From positions 496,001 to 560,000 of the forward strand of contig JAQQTI010000001.1 in NCBI GenBank assembly GCA_028561875.1: a DNA stretch of 64,000 bases, read 5' to 3'. Below are positions 35,135 to 43,422 of this stretch, piece by piece (position 1 is the first letter of the stretch; the number at the start of each line of letters is the position of its first letter). The translations under genes were made by a program, and so were the position numbers. The stretch comes from Methanomassiliicoccaceae archaeon COG_1. GTDB taxonomy: Archaea; Thermoplasmatota; Thermoplasmata; Methanomassiliicoccales; Methanomethylophilaceae. A model generated the notes under the pieces. It was not told the DNA's origin. It saw nothing but the letters and a program-made list of their open reading frames with translations, and did no database searches.

Positions 35135-36322
35135 ATGAACGGCGAGGAGGGCAATCCAGCGGAAGCGGGGGAGCCGCGCACCTGTCTCAGCGCCGAGAGG
35201 CTTTCCGCCGCTCGCCCCTATGAGGCTATGCGCGACTCGTTTATCGTCGCGATCTTCCCCTGGTTCGTCCTTCTGTTTGCAGCAGTCGCCGTGGTCTGGT
35301 TCGCCGTCAAGGGGGACATGTCGTTCGGGGCTTTCCTCGAATCCCTGTGCTGGTCGTACGTTATGGGGTTTTCCGTGCTGGGGGTGCCCTGCGTCTTCCT
35401 GACCCGTGCGAACGTGATTCTCGGGCGCTACGTGGCGCTCGGCATACTAGGCGTCTCGGCGGCCATCGGCGCTGTAGTCTGGCTCATATTCGGGGAGCAC
35501 GTCCTGGGGGTCAGCGAGTTCATAACGAAGTTCTTCGACGGCAATCTGATCTCCGGGTTCTGGGACTTCTTGCGCTCCGCCTTCAACGAGGACGTCAGCC
35601 CCATCACCGTAACGGGGGGCGTGCTCTCGTTCGCGGCGATGGTGACGCTCACCACCTACGGCGTCCTCTCCGTAGTCGTCGCCTACTTCCGCCGGAACTA
35701 CCACCGCATCCTGCTCTCCCTCGAAAAACCGGGGGAGTCGAAGCTCAAGAGGGCGTCAACCCGCGTGTTTCGCGTGCCGGACATAATAGACGTGCACGAG
35801 GTCACCATCGGCCCCGATGCGGACTTCCGGCACTTCAGCAGGCCGGTGTTTCGTGGCGTGGCGCTTTACGTCATGGTCGGGGGGCTGACCATCGCCTCGT
35901 ACCTGTTCCTGAACCCCGCGTTTAACGAGGCGATAGAGTTCGGCGAGATGATGACCATAGTCATCCTGCTCTCCCTGTTCGTCGTCGTGCTCGTCCTGCC
36001 TTGCAGCATCGTGAAGAGGTTGAACGCCAAGGCGCTCTCGGGCGCGCCACGCCCGTATGTCCTGTGGATCGGGATGAGGCAGAGGCTGCTGCAGACCTAC
36101 TTCATCGTATTCATGCTACTCACGCTCTTCTTGATCTCATTGTTCGTGGATACGGACTTCGCGGCCGTGGCCGCGAAGTACGTCGGCTACGCCCTCGTCA
36201 TGGTGCTCATGTCCATCCTGATAGCGTTCATCTACACGAACTCGTTTTACATACCGTTCCGCGAGGGGATCGTGGAGAACTTCAACACGGCGTCTGCTGA
36301 GCGCAGGGAGGGGAGAGGGTGA
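35135..36322 (+). CDS. Multi-pass membrane protein of unknown function
   Basis: 395 residues from ATG 35135, chosen because the TATA box sits at the correct distance; the frame is open far upstream but antisense to the zinc-ribbon gene. About eight hydrophobic segments in two groups, separated by a soluble stretch of about 60 residues after the fifth (NYHRILLSLEKPGESKLKRASTRV to DADFRHFSRPVF). No known family recognised. Its stop overlaps the GTG of the TPR gene (GTGA), so the pair is coupled. Confidence 0.7.
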   Translation: MNGEEGNPAEAGEPRTCLSAERLSAARPYEAMRDSFIVAIFPWFVLLFAAVAVVWFAVKGDMSFGAFLESLCWSYVMGFSVLGVPCVFLTRANVILGRYVALGILGVSAAIGAVVWLIFGEHVLGVSEFITKFFDGNLISGFWDFLRSAFNEDVSPITVTGGVLSFAAMVTLTTYGVLSVVVAYFRRNYHRILLSLEKPGESKLKRASTRVFRVPDIIDVHEVTIGPDADFRHFSRPVFRGVALYVMVGGLTIASYLFLNPAFNEAIEFGEMMTIVILLSLFVVVLVLPCSIVKRLNAKALSGAPRPYVLWIGMRQRLLQTYFIVFMLLTLFLISLFVDTDFAAVAAKYVGYALVMVLMSILIAFIYTNSFYIPFREGIVENFNTASAERREGRG

Positions 36323-36978
36323 CGGACCCGGCCTACGAGGCCGTGAGGAGGGCCCGTAACCAAGAGGGGAGCGGCAATCCGTCCGGTGCGGCGGAGACCC
36401 TCGAGAGGTATCTTGAGACCGACCCACACAACACGCGGGCCAGAATGGAATTGGCACGCATCTGCGCCTACCCGTTGGGGGATTTGGACCGCGGGAACTT
36501 CCAGATCGACATCGTGTTGGACCTGGAGCCGGGAAACGTGGAGGCGCTGAAGGCGTCCGCCACCATCAAGGCGAAGGAGAGGAGACGCGTCGCCGAGGCC
36601 GCGGAGCAGTTCGCGCGCCTCATCGAGGTCATTTCTCCGAGGGGGGACCCAGTGGAGTACTCCGAGGTCTGCGCCGCATACGCCGTGTTCCTGCGCAGGC
36701 AGATGACCGACTTCCCCAAGGCCGCGGAGTACTACGAGAAGGCAATCGCCGCCTCCCCGTCGCGCTACGAGTTCCATCAGGATTATGCCGTCCTGCTTCT
36801 CAACGACCTCAAGGATTACGTCCGCGCCAAGCGCGAGCTCGAGGATGCCATGAGGCTCAACCCGGGCGACAAGAGGACGGAGGAGGCCTACCGTCGGCTC
36901 CTGAGGCAGAAGTTCGATTCAGAAGGGAACCTCAAGAGGAGGTCATCCGTCCGTCTTCGCCACCGAGGCGGTCCCTGA
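36319..36978 (+). CDS. Tetratricopeptide-repeat protein (219 aa)
   Basis: GTG start overlapping the stop of the membrane protein gene. Several helical pairs of the TPR kind, for example SGAAETLERYLETDPHNTRA, DRGNFQIDIVLDLEPGNVEA, FPKAAEYYEKAIAASPSRYE and RAKRELEDAMRLNPGDKRT. Likely a scaffold working with the membrane protein before it. The 3' end overlaps the convergent hydrolase gene by 47 bases. Confidence 0.8.
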   Translation: MTDPAYEAVRRARNQEGSGNPSGAAETLERYLETDPHNTRARMELARICAYPLGDLDRGNFQIDIVLDLEPGNVEALKASATIKAKERRRVAEAAEQFARLIEVISPRGDPVEYSEVCAAYAVFLRRQMTDFPKAAEYYEKAIAASPSRYEFHQDYAVLLLNDLKDYVRAKRELEDAMRLNPGDKRTEEAYRRLLRQKFDSEGNLKRRSSVRLRHRGGP

Positions 36979-37921
36979 AGTAGCGGGTCATCGCCGATAC
37001 CACGCGCACGCTCTGCGTCAGCTCCGGCCTCCTTTCCACGAAGGCCTCGGTGAGGCCGTCGGCGGCGTCGAAGAACATGTACTCGCACCTCACGCCGTTG
37101 GTGGCGAGCATGCCGTGTAGCTTGTCGGCAGCGCGCTTGGATCTGTCGGCGTCCCCGCTCTGCACGAATACGTCGGGGAGGAGGTTGAGCTCGTGGTTCG
37201 TCTCGAGGCGTATGGCCTCGGCCAGGCGGGGGTACTTTCTGCCCACGGATTGGAGGGACCGACGGACAGTGCGCATCATAGGGCCCGGCTCGCCCATGTC
37301 GGTGCGAGGGCTGAGGAGCCCGCATGACCGCACCTCGACGTCGGGGATGCCGCTGCCTAGCGCCTCGGGGAGGCGGGCGGTGTCCGCGAGGAGCGTCGTC
37401 CAAAGCGCCTCGAGGGCTCCGTACGAGGACCCAACGGCGAAGACGTTGCCGCCGTCAAGGCCATACTCCCCCTTCGTATCGTATATCCAGTTCAGAACGG
37501 CGGCGGCGTCCTCGATGGCTCCCTTGGCATCCGAGTCAGACAGCGGGCGGATGTCGGCGTTAACAACCGCGAAGCCGCGGGCGGCCATGAGCTGGCAGAG
37601 GCTGTCGGCCGCGCCCCTGCCCTTGCGAAACATCGTCCCGGAGTTATAGTACACGATGACGGGCATTGGCCGGTCGGCCTGCTTCGACCAGTAGAGGTTG
37701 AGCATGCGCCCGTCCCCGCCGTAAGACAGGTTCTGCAGGGTACGCACCCCGGGGAGGGGCGTGCCGGCGATGCCGGAGGCCGATTTGGCGGCCCCCCTGT
37801 CGGTCAAGAACTTCGACAACCATGCCACGATGGGGTCGATGGGCTCTGCGGATATATCGCTTTTGAAAGGATTCGAACCGCCAGCGGGATCGTCTGTGGC
37901 GGTTGTATGCACCCCGCACAT
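36932..37921 (-). CDS. Alpha/beta hydrolase (esterase/acetylxylan-type)
   Basis: 329 residues. Nucleophile elbow AVGSSYGALEAL (GxSxG), oxyanion-region YYNSGTMFRKGRG, an acid candidate in VQSGDADRSK; the usual late histidine is not obvious because the expected position reads DAADGLTEAF, where many relatives have a His. It resembles the BD-FAE/alpha-beta hydrolase_3 group. ATG 37921 is the only good start. Unlinked in function to the convergent TPR gene. Confidence 0.72.
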   Translation of the reverse strand: MCGVHTTATDDPAGGSNPFKSDISAEPIDPIVAWLSKFLTDRGAAKSASGIAGTPLPGVRTLQNLSYGGDGRMLNLYWSKQADRPMPVIVYYNSGTMFRKGRGAADSLCQLMAARGFAVVNADIRPLSDSDAKGAIEDAAAVLNWIYDTKGEYGLDGGNVFAVGSSYGALEALWTTLLADTARLPEALGSGIPDVEVRSCGLLSPRTDMGEPGPMMRTVRRSLQSVGRKYPRLAEAIRLETNHELNLLPDVFVQSGDADRSKRAADKLHGMLATNGVRCEYMFFDAADGLTEAFVERRPELTQSVRVVSAMTRYFRDRLGGEDGRMTSS

Positions 37922-37967
37922 GTCCCTTTCGGACTCCGTTGCAAACCCGCTCGGTTCCCACGAATGG

Positions 37968-37976
37968 CTTTAAATC
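37968..37976 (+). promoter_or_regulatory. TATA box of rubrerythrin
   Basis: TTTAAATCC about 36 bases before ATG 38010. Confidence 0.45.
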
Positions 37977-38009
37977 CATTGATGCTTTGGAACGTCCCGA
38001 GGAATCGCA

Positions 38010-38549
38010 ATGGAACTCAAAGGTTCGAAAACCGAAGCAAATCTCCTCGCCGCGTTCGCCGGAGAATGCCAGGCCAGGACGAAATACACCTACTACGCCT
38101 CCCAGGCGAAGAAAGAAGGATACGAGCAGATCGCCGACATATTCCTTGAGACCGCGGAGAACGAGAAGGAGCACGCCAAGCTGTGGTTCAAGGCCCTCCA
38201 CGACGGTGCCGTGCCGGATACCGTGACCAACCTCAAAGACGCGGCCAACGGCGAGAACTATGAGTACACCGACATGTACAAGGAGTTCGAGGAGACCGCC
38301 CGCAAGGAGGGCTTCGACCAGATTGCCAACCTCTTCAAGGGCGTGGGCGAGGTCGAGCGCACCCACGAAGAGAGATACAGGGCGCTCCTCGCCAACGTCG
38401 AGAACGGCGCCGTGTTCAAGAAGGACAAGGTCGTCGTGTGGAAATGCCGCAACTGCGGGCACCTCCATGTCGGTACCGAGGCCCCAAGGGTATGTCCCGT
38501 ATGCAAGCACCCGCAGGCCTACTTCGAAATCCAGGCCCAGAACTGGTGA
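38010..38549 (+). CDS. Rubrerythrin
   Basis: Peroxide-reducing diiron protein for oxidative stress defence in strict anaerobes. 179 residues: a ferritin-like four-helix domain with ExxH-type iron ligands ([33 protein letters not shown]) and a C-terminal rubredoxin domain with CRNCGHLH and CPVCKHP. ATG 38010 follows a TATA box at suitable distance. Electrons could come from the ferredoxin/FNR pair nearby (inference). It is the last core gene before the accessory island. Confidence 0.95.
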   Translation: MELKGSKTEANLLAAFAGECQARTKYTYYASQAKKEGYEQIADIFLETAENEKEHAKLWFKALHDGAVPDTVTNLKDAANGENYEYTDMYKEFEETARKEGFDQIANLFKGVGEVERTHEERYRALLANVENGAVFKKDKVVVWKCRNCGHLHVGTEAPRVCPVCKHPQAYFEIQAQNW

Positions 38550-38567
38550 AACGATTTCATTAAAAGT

Positions 38568-38930
38568 GGCCTCTTGCTTCGTTTGAAGTGAAGAAACAAA
38601 GAGGCAAGAGGCCATGCAATTTATTGGGATTGATGTACAAAAGCGCATCTTCACAGCCTGCATACTGGATGAGAATGAGAAGGTTGTCGGAGAGATAATC
38701 GACGCGCCTACGACCGAAAAAGGACTCGATGGGTTCATGCGGCAATACCCTCCCGAAGACCGTCGTATTCTTTTCGAAAATGCGGGAAGGTCTCATTTCG
38801 TCTTCCATTATCTTTGGGACAGGGGTTACGCGATCGATGTCGCACACACCGGTCACGGTGCGATGAACGAGATCGCCAACAGCAATTTCAAAACCGATCG
38901 TATCGACGCTTACAAACTCGCGTTGGTAAC
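38568..38930 (+). pseudogene. IS110-family element remnant with N-terminal transposase part
   Basis: ATG 38614 opens a DEDD-type transposase (FIGIDVQKRIFTACIL, then HTGHGAMNEIANSNFKTDRIDAYKLA), typical of IS110. Family-like sequence ends at 38930, where a 98-bp segment of another element is joined; the frame continues only by chance to 39141. Immediately before the ATG there is an inverted repeat (GGCCTCTTGC 38568-38577, GCAAGAGGCC 38604-38613), a stem with a 26-base loop, as found near IS110 ends. The second half of the transposase is gone. Confidence 0.8.
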
Positions 38931-39028
38931 TGAAATCCTCGCTTTTGTAGGTATGCGATCCTCCGTCCTTGATGGGTTTGTCGATCACTGCAGGTCAGAT
39001 CTGACTTCTTTGAGGACATCCTCGGGAA
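38931..39028 (+). repeat. 98-bp direct repeat, left copy (transposase tail)
   Basis: Matches 40859-40956 with four mismatches. On the minus strand it encodes the last residues of the IS4-like transposase whose remnant lies at 40913-41346 (VPEDVLKEV then stop). The two copies flank the first AlbA gene in direct orientation. Confidence 0.9.
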
Positions 39029-39219
39029 ATTACATCAGCAATGCAATAGTTTGGATAGATTCATTGGGGCTGCTTTTTAACCATAAACTGTATGGACAGA
39101 GGAGCAAATTAGTATCGCTGATGAATAAACAAAGATCGTGATATACACCATTATTCACATCGACGATCATGAAAAAACTCGTTCCGATGATCTACACAAT
39201 ATCTTTAAGAACGACCGTT

Positions 39220-40722
39220 TCACAGAAGAGAAGGTAAAAAAATACTGAAACCTTTCCTGGATAACTGCTTTTTAATTACGAAGACGCTCGACTCTTCAGC
39301 ATTCAGATCTTTTTTTTTATCGTTGATGATCTCCCAATGGCCCTTCGTCCCCCCGATCCTCACGATCTTCCCGTCATCCTTCAGTCTCTTCAATCCCCTG
39401 TAGACCGTACTCTTGGAGACACCGGTGACATCGGCCATGCTCTCGATTCCCATCTTTCCGTCGGCCATGATCAACTGAAGGACCCGGGATTCGACCCCTT
39501 CGGAACCTCTGAACCCTATCGACAGGGATACACAGCTCGGCTCATACTCCTCCTCCAATTCCGGAATCGGAAGCCCCATCGAATCACATGCATGATATAT
39601 GCGATGGATTCCGCTCCCCGAACGTTCGACGAAACCCACCAATGTGAACATCTTCATCAGCGTCGGATTGCGCGCATCGCTGTATCCTCCCCTTATCGCC
39701 TTGGATGGGGGTATGCGGAAGTTCCCGGGATTGCGAACGGTCAGACTGTCCCTTCTCAATATCACGTTGACCCCTCCCCTTCCGAGATAATCGGCATGAA
39801 CTATCCCGTTCAGGACCGCTTCCCTCTGTGCCTTCATCATCTCGGTATCGTCCATGCGTCTGTCCCCTTTCAGGACGAACGGATGGTCATTCGCCATCAT
39901 CAGTCTGTTGGAGACCTCCAGATAGAAATCAAACAGATTGCCCGACCACATGCCCGAATCGGAATTGATCCTGTCGTTCCATTCATCCCCGTTTTCGTAC
40001 CTCCTGTAGTCGAGATGGTAATCGGGGATGGAACGGGTGATCCTGTAATCGTTGCCGAACATCAGCAGACCTGCCATTGTCAGGATGAACCTTTCCTCAT
40101 CGAGATCGGCCGCGCCGATCAATCTGAGGAACTCCTCATCGGATTCCTTCAGCCAAGGATGCGTCGGATTGCTGGAACGCAGATGATTCCTGTAACTGTC
40201 CAACGTGTCTTTGTTTACATCCTTCATCCCCGTCCCTTCCGCGATCCTCTGATCGGTGGAACCGTCAGTGGAATCCCTCCCCATCTCCAATATCTCGGGA
40301 ACAGAACAATGGTAGTCTCCCTCGCTATTGCGGCGGTAGGTCCCACTGTCCACATCATCATTGATATATACAGGCCTCTGATGCCTGTCCGCACGGGGAA
40401 CGTCCACTACGATATATTTCAAACCTTCATAGTCCTCTATCCTTACGTTATCCTCGGTCAAAAGATTCGCACTGACCTTATTCCTGTTATGCAGAAGATC
40501 CCACAGTTCCTTGACCACGGCTTCCGGACACTCCACACCCAACAGCCTCAGTCTTTCGCCTTTGTCCTCGAATCCGAGAACGACCGTGCCGCCCTGGGTG
40601 TTGGCAAAGGACGAATACGTCTCCCAGAAACTCTTTGGCAGTTTGTTCTGACATTTCTTCGATTCGAAGGTTATTGATTCCTTCATGGTACAATAACCGT
40701 CCTTCACCAATGGTCCTTTCAT
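39220..40722 (-). CDS. AlbA_2/HATPase_c_4 (Schlafen-like, COG2865) protein no. 1 with C-terminal winged helix
   Basis: 500 residues. The AlbA_2 (Schlafen) domain spans about 15-135 with FANTQGGTVVLG at 39-50; the HATPase_c_4 part has LNGIVHADY at 304-312 and the glycine loop VERSGSGIHRI at 366-376; a winged helix (IESMADVTGVSKSTVYRGLKRL) follows at about 412-465. Such proteins are described as predicted transcriptional regulators and occur in defence islands; activity is unproven. ATG 40686 (MKESITFESKK) is an alternative start. Upstream lies an array of AT-rich repeats in helical phase, a plausible target of its own HTH. The gene is flanked by 98-bp direct repeats. Confidence 0.85.
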   Translation of the reverse strand: MKGPLVKDGYCTMKESITFESKKCQNKLPKSFWETYSSFANTQGGTVVLGFEDKGERLRLLGVECPEAVVKELWDLLHNRNKVSANLLTEDNVRIEDYEGLKYIVVDVPRADRHQRPVYINDDVDSGTYRRNSEGDYHCSVPEILEMGRDSTDGSTDQRIAEGTGMKDVNKDTLDSYRNHLRSSNPTHPWLKESDEEFLRLIGAADLDEERFILTMAGLLMFGNDYRITRSIPDYHLDYRRYENGDEWNDRINSDSGMWSGNLFDFYLEVSNRLMMANDHPFVLKGDRRMDDTEMMKAQREAVLNGIVHADYLGRGGVNVILRRDSLTVRNPGNFRIPPSKAIRGGYSDARNPTLMKMFTLVGFVERSGSGIHRIYHACDSMGLPIPELEEEYEPSCVSLSIGFRGSEGVESRVLQLIMADGKMGIESMADVTGVSKSTVYRGLKRLKDDGKIVRIGGTKGHWEIINDKKKDLNAEESSVFVIKKQLSRKGFSIFLPSLL

Positions 40723-40739
40723 GAATCACTATAGTCATT

Positions 40740-40825
40740 TGAATATTAAAACCTGATTATTGACTATTAAAACTTAAAAATGATGATTAAATGAATATTA
40801 AAATCATCTTCATTGAAGATTAAAA
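40740..40825. promoter_or_regulatory. Helically phased AT-rich iterons upstream of AlbA gene 1
   Basis: Five 12-base boxes of form TGANNATTAAA(A/T) start at 40740, 40761, 40781, 40792 and 40814. Spacings of 21, 20, 11 and 22 bases are close to multiples of the helical repeat, so all boxes face the same side of the DNA. The array covers the promoter of the divergent/minus-strand AlbA gene beginning at 40722. An operator for its winged helix is the natural guess. Confidence 0.6.
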
Positions 40826-40858
40826 TAACTATGAAAACTCGTGATTATCTTTGTAATT

Positions 40859-40956
40859 TGAAATCCTCGCTTTTGTAGGTATGTGACCCTCCATCCTTGA
40901 TGGGTTTGTCGATCACTGCAGGTCAGATCCGACTTCTTTGAGGACATCCTCGGGAA
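40859..40956 (+). repeat. 98-bp direct repeat, right copy
   Basis: Partner of 38931-39028; here it is still joined to a longer piece of the parent transposase, so this is the original context and the left copy is the transposed or recombined one. Confidence 0.9.
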
Positions 40957-41346
40957 CGTAGATCCTGTCCTCGGTCTCGACGAACTTGCCCGGGGGACCT
41001 ATGTCGAACATGCCCATGGTCGTACGGTTCTTCTTCGTCATCCCCAGTACGCGCCATCTGTCCTTCGACCCTATCGAGAGGATGTTGTCCAGCGATTGCA
41101 TCACAGACCGCACGGGTTCAGGCTTCTTCCGTTCCCTGAGTTCCGCCGCCATCGCACGCCACAGGATCAAAGAAACGAACCCGATCACGAGACGGCCTCC
41201 GGCCGTCTCCGGGTCGGGTGTTCTCCATCCATTCCCGTCCAGTTCGTTCTTCAAAGGCATCGAACGCCTGTTCCACATACATCCTGCAGCCGCAGCAGGC
41301 CATCGTATCCTCCCACGAATCCGCTGTTATCCTGCTACATGTGGTA
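40913..41346 (-). pseudogene. IS4/IS1634-like transposase C-terminal remnant, frameshifted
   Basis: Minus-strand frame ending at 40913 encodes a transposase tail: KNELDGNGWRTPDPETAGGR, LVIGFVSLILWRAMAAEL, and VPEDVLKEVGSDLQ. Upstream, MYVEQAFDAF in another frame supplies the preceding block, so one frameshift lies near 41250-41280. The N-terminal two thirds are missing. Confidence 0.7.
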
Positions 41347-41419
41347 CGTGTCTTTATATTCGGGACACAAACGTCATGTACCCATGTCCGAAGAAGGCAT
41401 GAACTACGCAGAGCTCGAA
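41334..41419 (+). repeat. 86-bp direct repeat, left copy
   Basis: Matches 42320-42405 with four mismatches. It contains a TATA-like TCTTTATA, and a start encoding MS(E/G)EGMNYAELE. The two copies bracket the MNT-HEPN pair. Confidence 0.9.
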
Positions 41420-41523
41420 CACTCATCTGCGCCTGCGGAACAGACCCTTCCTGGAGGGAGTCCTGAGAACATCGTCGTCCGGTGATTCCAGATTCTCCAG
41501 GCATCTGCGGGCGGCCCCCGCTA

Positions 41524-41859
41524 TCATCGGCCTCTCCATGGTAAGGGACCCCAGATTATGCGGAAATCGATATTCTAGTACCGATGGATGGTAACGTCCC
41601 TCATTCCGTGGAACTCTCCGACGATAGGAACGAAATACCCATCGTATATCGAGGGGTACTTCTTATCGATCCTGTTCAGACATTCCGCCATCTGCGATAT
41701 CTTGGCCAGGCAGCAGTCCTGGAACATCTCGTTCTCAAGGAAATCCTCGTAATCGTTGTTGAAATACGTGAGGTAGTTCGCGATACCGTCCGAGTACCTG
41801 GGTATCCATTGAAGGTTCTCCTTCAGGCCGCCGAGGGACCTGCGTTTATTCAGAACCAT
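41524..41859 (-). CDS. HEPN-domain toxin (DUF86-like) with in-frame UAG after its active motif
   Basis: Frame from ATG 41859 overlapping the MNT stop by 14 bases. 94 residues lead to the HEPN active motif GMRDVTIHRY (Rx4HxY), then TAG at 41575-41577. The same frame continues NIDFRIIWGPLPWRGR to TGA 41524-41526; NIDFRIIW fits the segment that follows HxY in this family (usually F-x-I-D-x-x-x-x-W). Thus UAG replaces one ordinary residue. Options: pyrrolysine insertion giving 111 residues, a truncated 94-residue protein, or a pseudogene by a point change. In MNT-HEPN modules the HEPN RNase is silenced when MNT adenylylates the HxY tyrosine. Confidence 0.75.
41575..41577 (-). other. In-frame UAG in the HEPN gene, candidate pyrrolysine codon
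   Basis: Minus-strand TAG directly after codon Tyr of the HxY motif, with family-like residues on both sides. Sense decoding is possible because the cell has tRNA-Pyl and PylS, but no experiment supports it. Confidence 0.45.
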
Positions 41860-42175
41860 ACACCAGCATCCTATCGGAACCGACCAGTGAGTTGAATCCG
41901 TCGTTGAGGAAACCTTCGTATGCGAAGTCGACGGGACTGTTCAGAGCATCCATCAATTCGTTGCGGAAATTGGTCAGTCCGATTAGACCCATACCCTCGG
42001 GACAGAGGATTATGAAATCGTAATCGCTGTCCTCGTCGTAATCCCCTCTTGCGCGGGAACCGAACAGGAACATACGGAGGATCCCGTAGCGCTCTGCTAT
42101 GGGCGCGACTATCCCCCTCAGCTCGTCGAGGGTCAGGTTTCTGCCGTGTCTTCTCCTTCCAGCTATGTCTGTCAC
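41846..42175 (-). CDS. Minimal nucleotidyltransferase (MNT) antitoxin
   Basis: 109 residues from GTG 42175 (a purine-rich GGGG precedes it); longer frames upstream run through repeat sequence. It has the nucleotidyltransferase signature FLFGSRARGDYDEDSDYDFII with the GSRARGD and two catalytic Asp. It is paired with the overlapping HEPN gene, the standard MNT-HEPN toxin-antitoxin arrangement in archaea. Confidence 0.87.
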   Translation of the reverse strand: MTDIAGRRRHGRNLTLDELRGIVAPIAERYGILRMFLFGSRARGDYDEDSDYDFIILCPEGMGLIGLTNFRNELMDALNSPVDFAYEGFLNDGFNSLVGSDRMLVYGSE

Positions 42176-42319
42176 CCCTTTTTTCACACCCGACGTCGTT
42201 CCGGGCGCGATAAAGGCCTGCTTATCGATTAGACTACGACGATATAAAAGTAATCGAGAGGTCGCCGAGGTACCGTTCCATATGATCGACATGATTGGAT
42301 TCATTCCGGGCGCAACTTT

Positions 42320-42405
42320 GCTACATGTAGTACGTGTCTTTATACTCGGGACACAAACGTCATGTACCCATGTCCGGAGAAGGCATGAACTACGCAGAGC
42401 TTGAA
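42320..42405 (+). repeat. 86-bp direct repeat, right copy
   Basis: Partner of 41334-41419. Here it continues into a longer decayed frame (next entry). Confidence 0.9.
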
Positions 42406-42551
42406 TACGAACACCTGTACAACATGAGGGACCAGACGATGCTGTTCCTGAAGCTGTGTCCGAAGACGGACGGGTAAGTGAACGAGATACTGTCCGCGCC
42501 GGACGATATGGTGAAGATGATTGGGAGAGGACCGTCGGCTCAGGGGGAATG
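42370..42551 (+). pseudogene. Decayed N-terminal gene fragment attached to the 86-bp repeat
   Basis: ATG 42370 encodes MSGEGMNYAELEYEHLYN and on to CPKTDG, then TAA, with possible continuation to 42551. A TATA-like CTTTATACT stands 29 bases upstream. Probably the N-terminus of a transposase, to judge from its surroundings and its repetition at 41334; not identified with certainty. Confidence 0.45.
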
Positions 42552-42850
42552 AGGCATCGGCACCGTCGTGAACAGGGTGAGATCCGCCTCTCCATCGTTG
42601 ACGATGCTGTGCTCGCTGCCTTTTGGGCATACGTGGCACACACCTGGCGAAAGGACCTCCTCCTTCCCATCGCATACCGCCTTGCCTTCCCCTTCCAGCA
42701 CGTAATTGACATCGTCGCCCGTGGATTGTATGTGTTTTCCGATCGAGGAACCCGGAGGGATCCTCGTCAGGATGATGCGCGTATCCTCTGTCATGACCAT
42801 ATTGGCGAAGACGCTACCCCCCGCCGTTCAATGCGGTATCTCCCGTCCAT
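42540..42850 (-). pseudogene. Small cupin protein with a probable frameshift near the N-terminus
   Basis: ATG 42800 gives 86 residues of a single cupin barrel (PPGSSIGKHIQS, EGEGKAVCDGKEE, GVCHVCPKGSEHSI) with two metal-type His motifs. The N-terminus looks short. Upstream, ATG 42850 opens MDGRYRIERR in another frame; adding one base to the C6 run at 42817-42822 would fuse it as ERRGGSVFANMVM, a family-like start. So either a one-base loss or a sequencing error truncated it. Function unknown. Confidence 0.6.
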
Positions 42851-42933
42851 TCCGAAGAATCAAAGACTATGTGCACAGCTGCGAACCGCAATGGGCAATA
42901 AAAATCGTGCCGTCGGATCTGCAACGGGAAAGG

Positions 42934-43293
42934 TCAATTCAGCACCCCCTTCATCATCCTCAGCATCATGTCGTTGGGGTCGGCCCTCTTCCTGTATTTA
43001 TCATAAGCTTGCCGGAAGCAGAGTCTCGAACTTTCGTTGATGATCTCCTCCCTGGCGGGACGGCCGCCCTCCATGATGCCGAACGCCGTCAGCAGGTCCG
43101 AACGGCGAATGTCGTCCTCCGACAGCGGAAACGATACCAGGTCTATCCTCCCTCCTTTCTGCGATTCCGAAATAGTAATCTTGGCATGAAAAGAAACGGG
43201 TGGGGATGCACCGGCGCACCCTCTTGGTTGGGACAGGAACAGACTCGCTTGCCTCCGATATGGTAAACGGGAACGGGCATTCAGAGGTTTCAT
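42934..43293 (-). CDS. Hypothetical protein, N-terminus uncertain
   Basis: Only the part from about KITISESQKGGRIDLV (near 43190) to the end at 42934 looks protein-like: charged, helical, ending DPNDMMLRMMKGVLN. The first 35 residues are low-quality. Possibly the C-terminal remnant of a larger gene. Not recognised. Confidence 0.35.
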   Translation of the reverse strand: MKPLNARSRLPYRRQASLFLSQPRGCAGASPPVSFHAKITISESQKGGRIDLVSFPLSEDDIRRSDLLTAFGIMEGGRPAREEIINESSRLCFRQAYDKYRKRADPNDMMLRMMKGVLN

Positions 43294-43422
43294 CTGATTT
43301 CTAATCGCCGATTAAGGATCAATCATTACAAAAGAAAAAGGATCTCACTCCGTCCAGAACAGATCTGTCACGGCCTCCTCCTCGGTCAGTCCGGGGCAGT
43401 CCCTTAGATCCTTATCTTCAGT

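Noticed and set aside
40740-40825. CRISPR-like array
   Set aside because: The boxes are only 12 bases with 8-10 base gaps and no constant repeat of 24-40 bases; better explained as operator iterons. No CRISPR array was found in the window.
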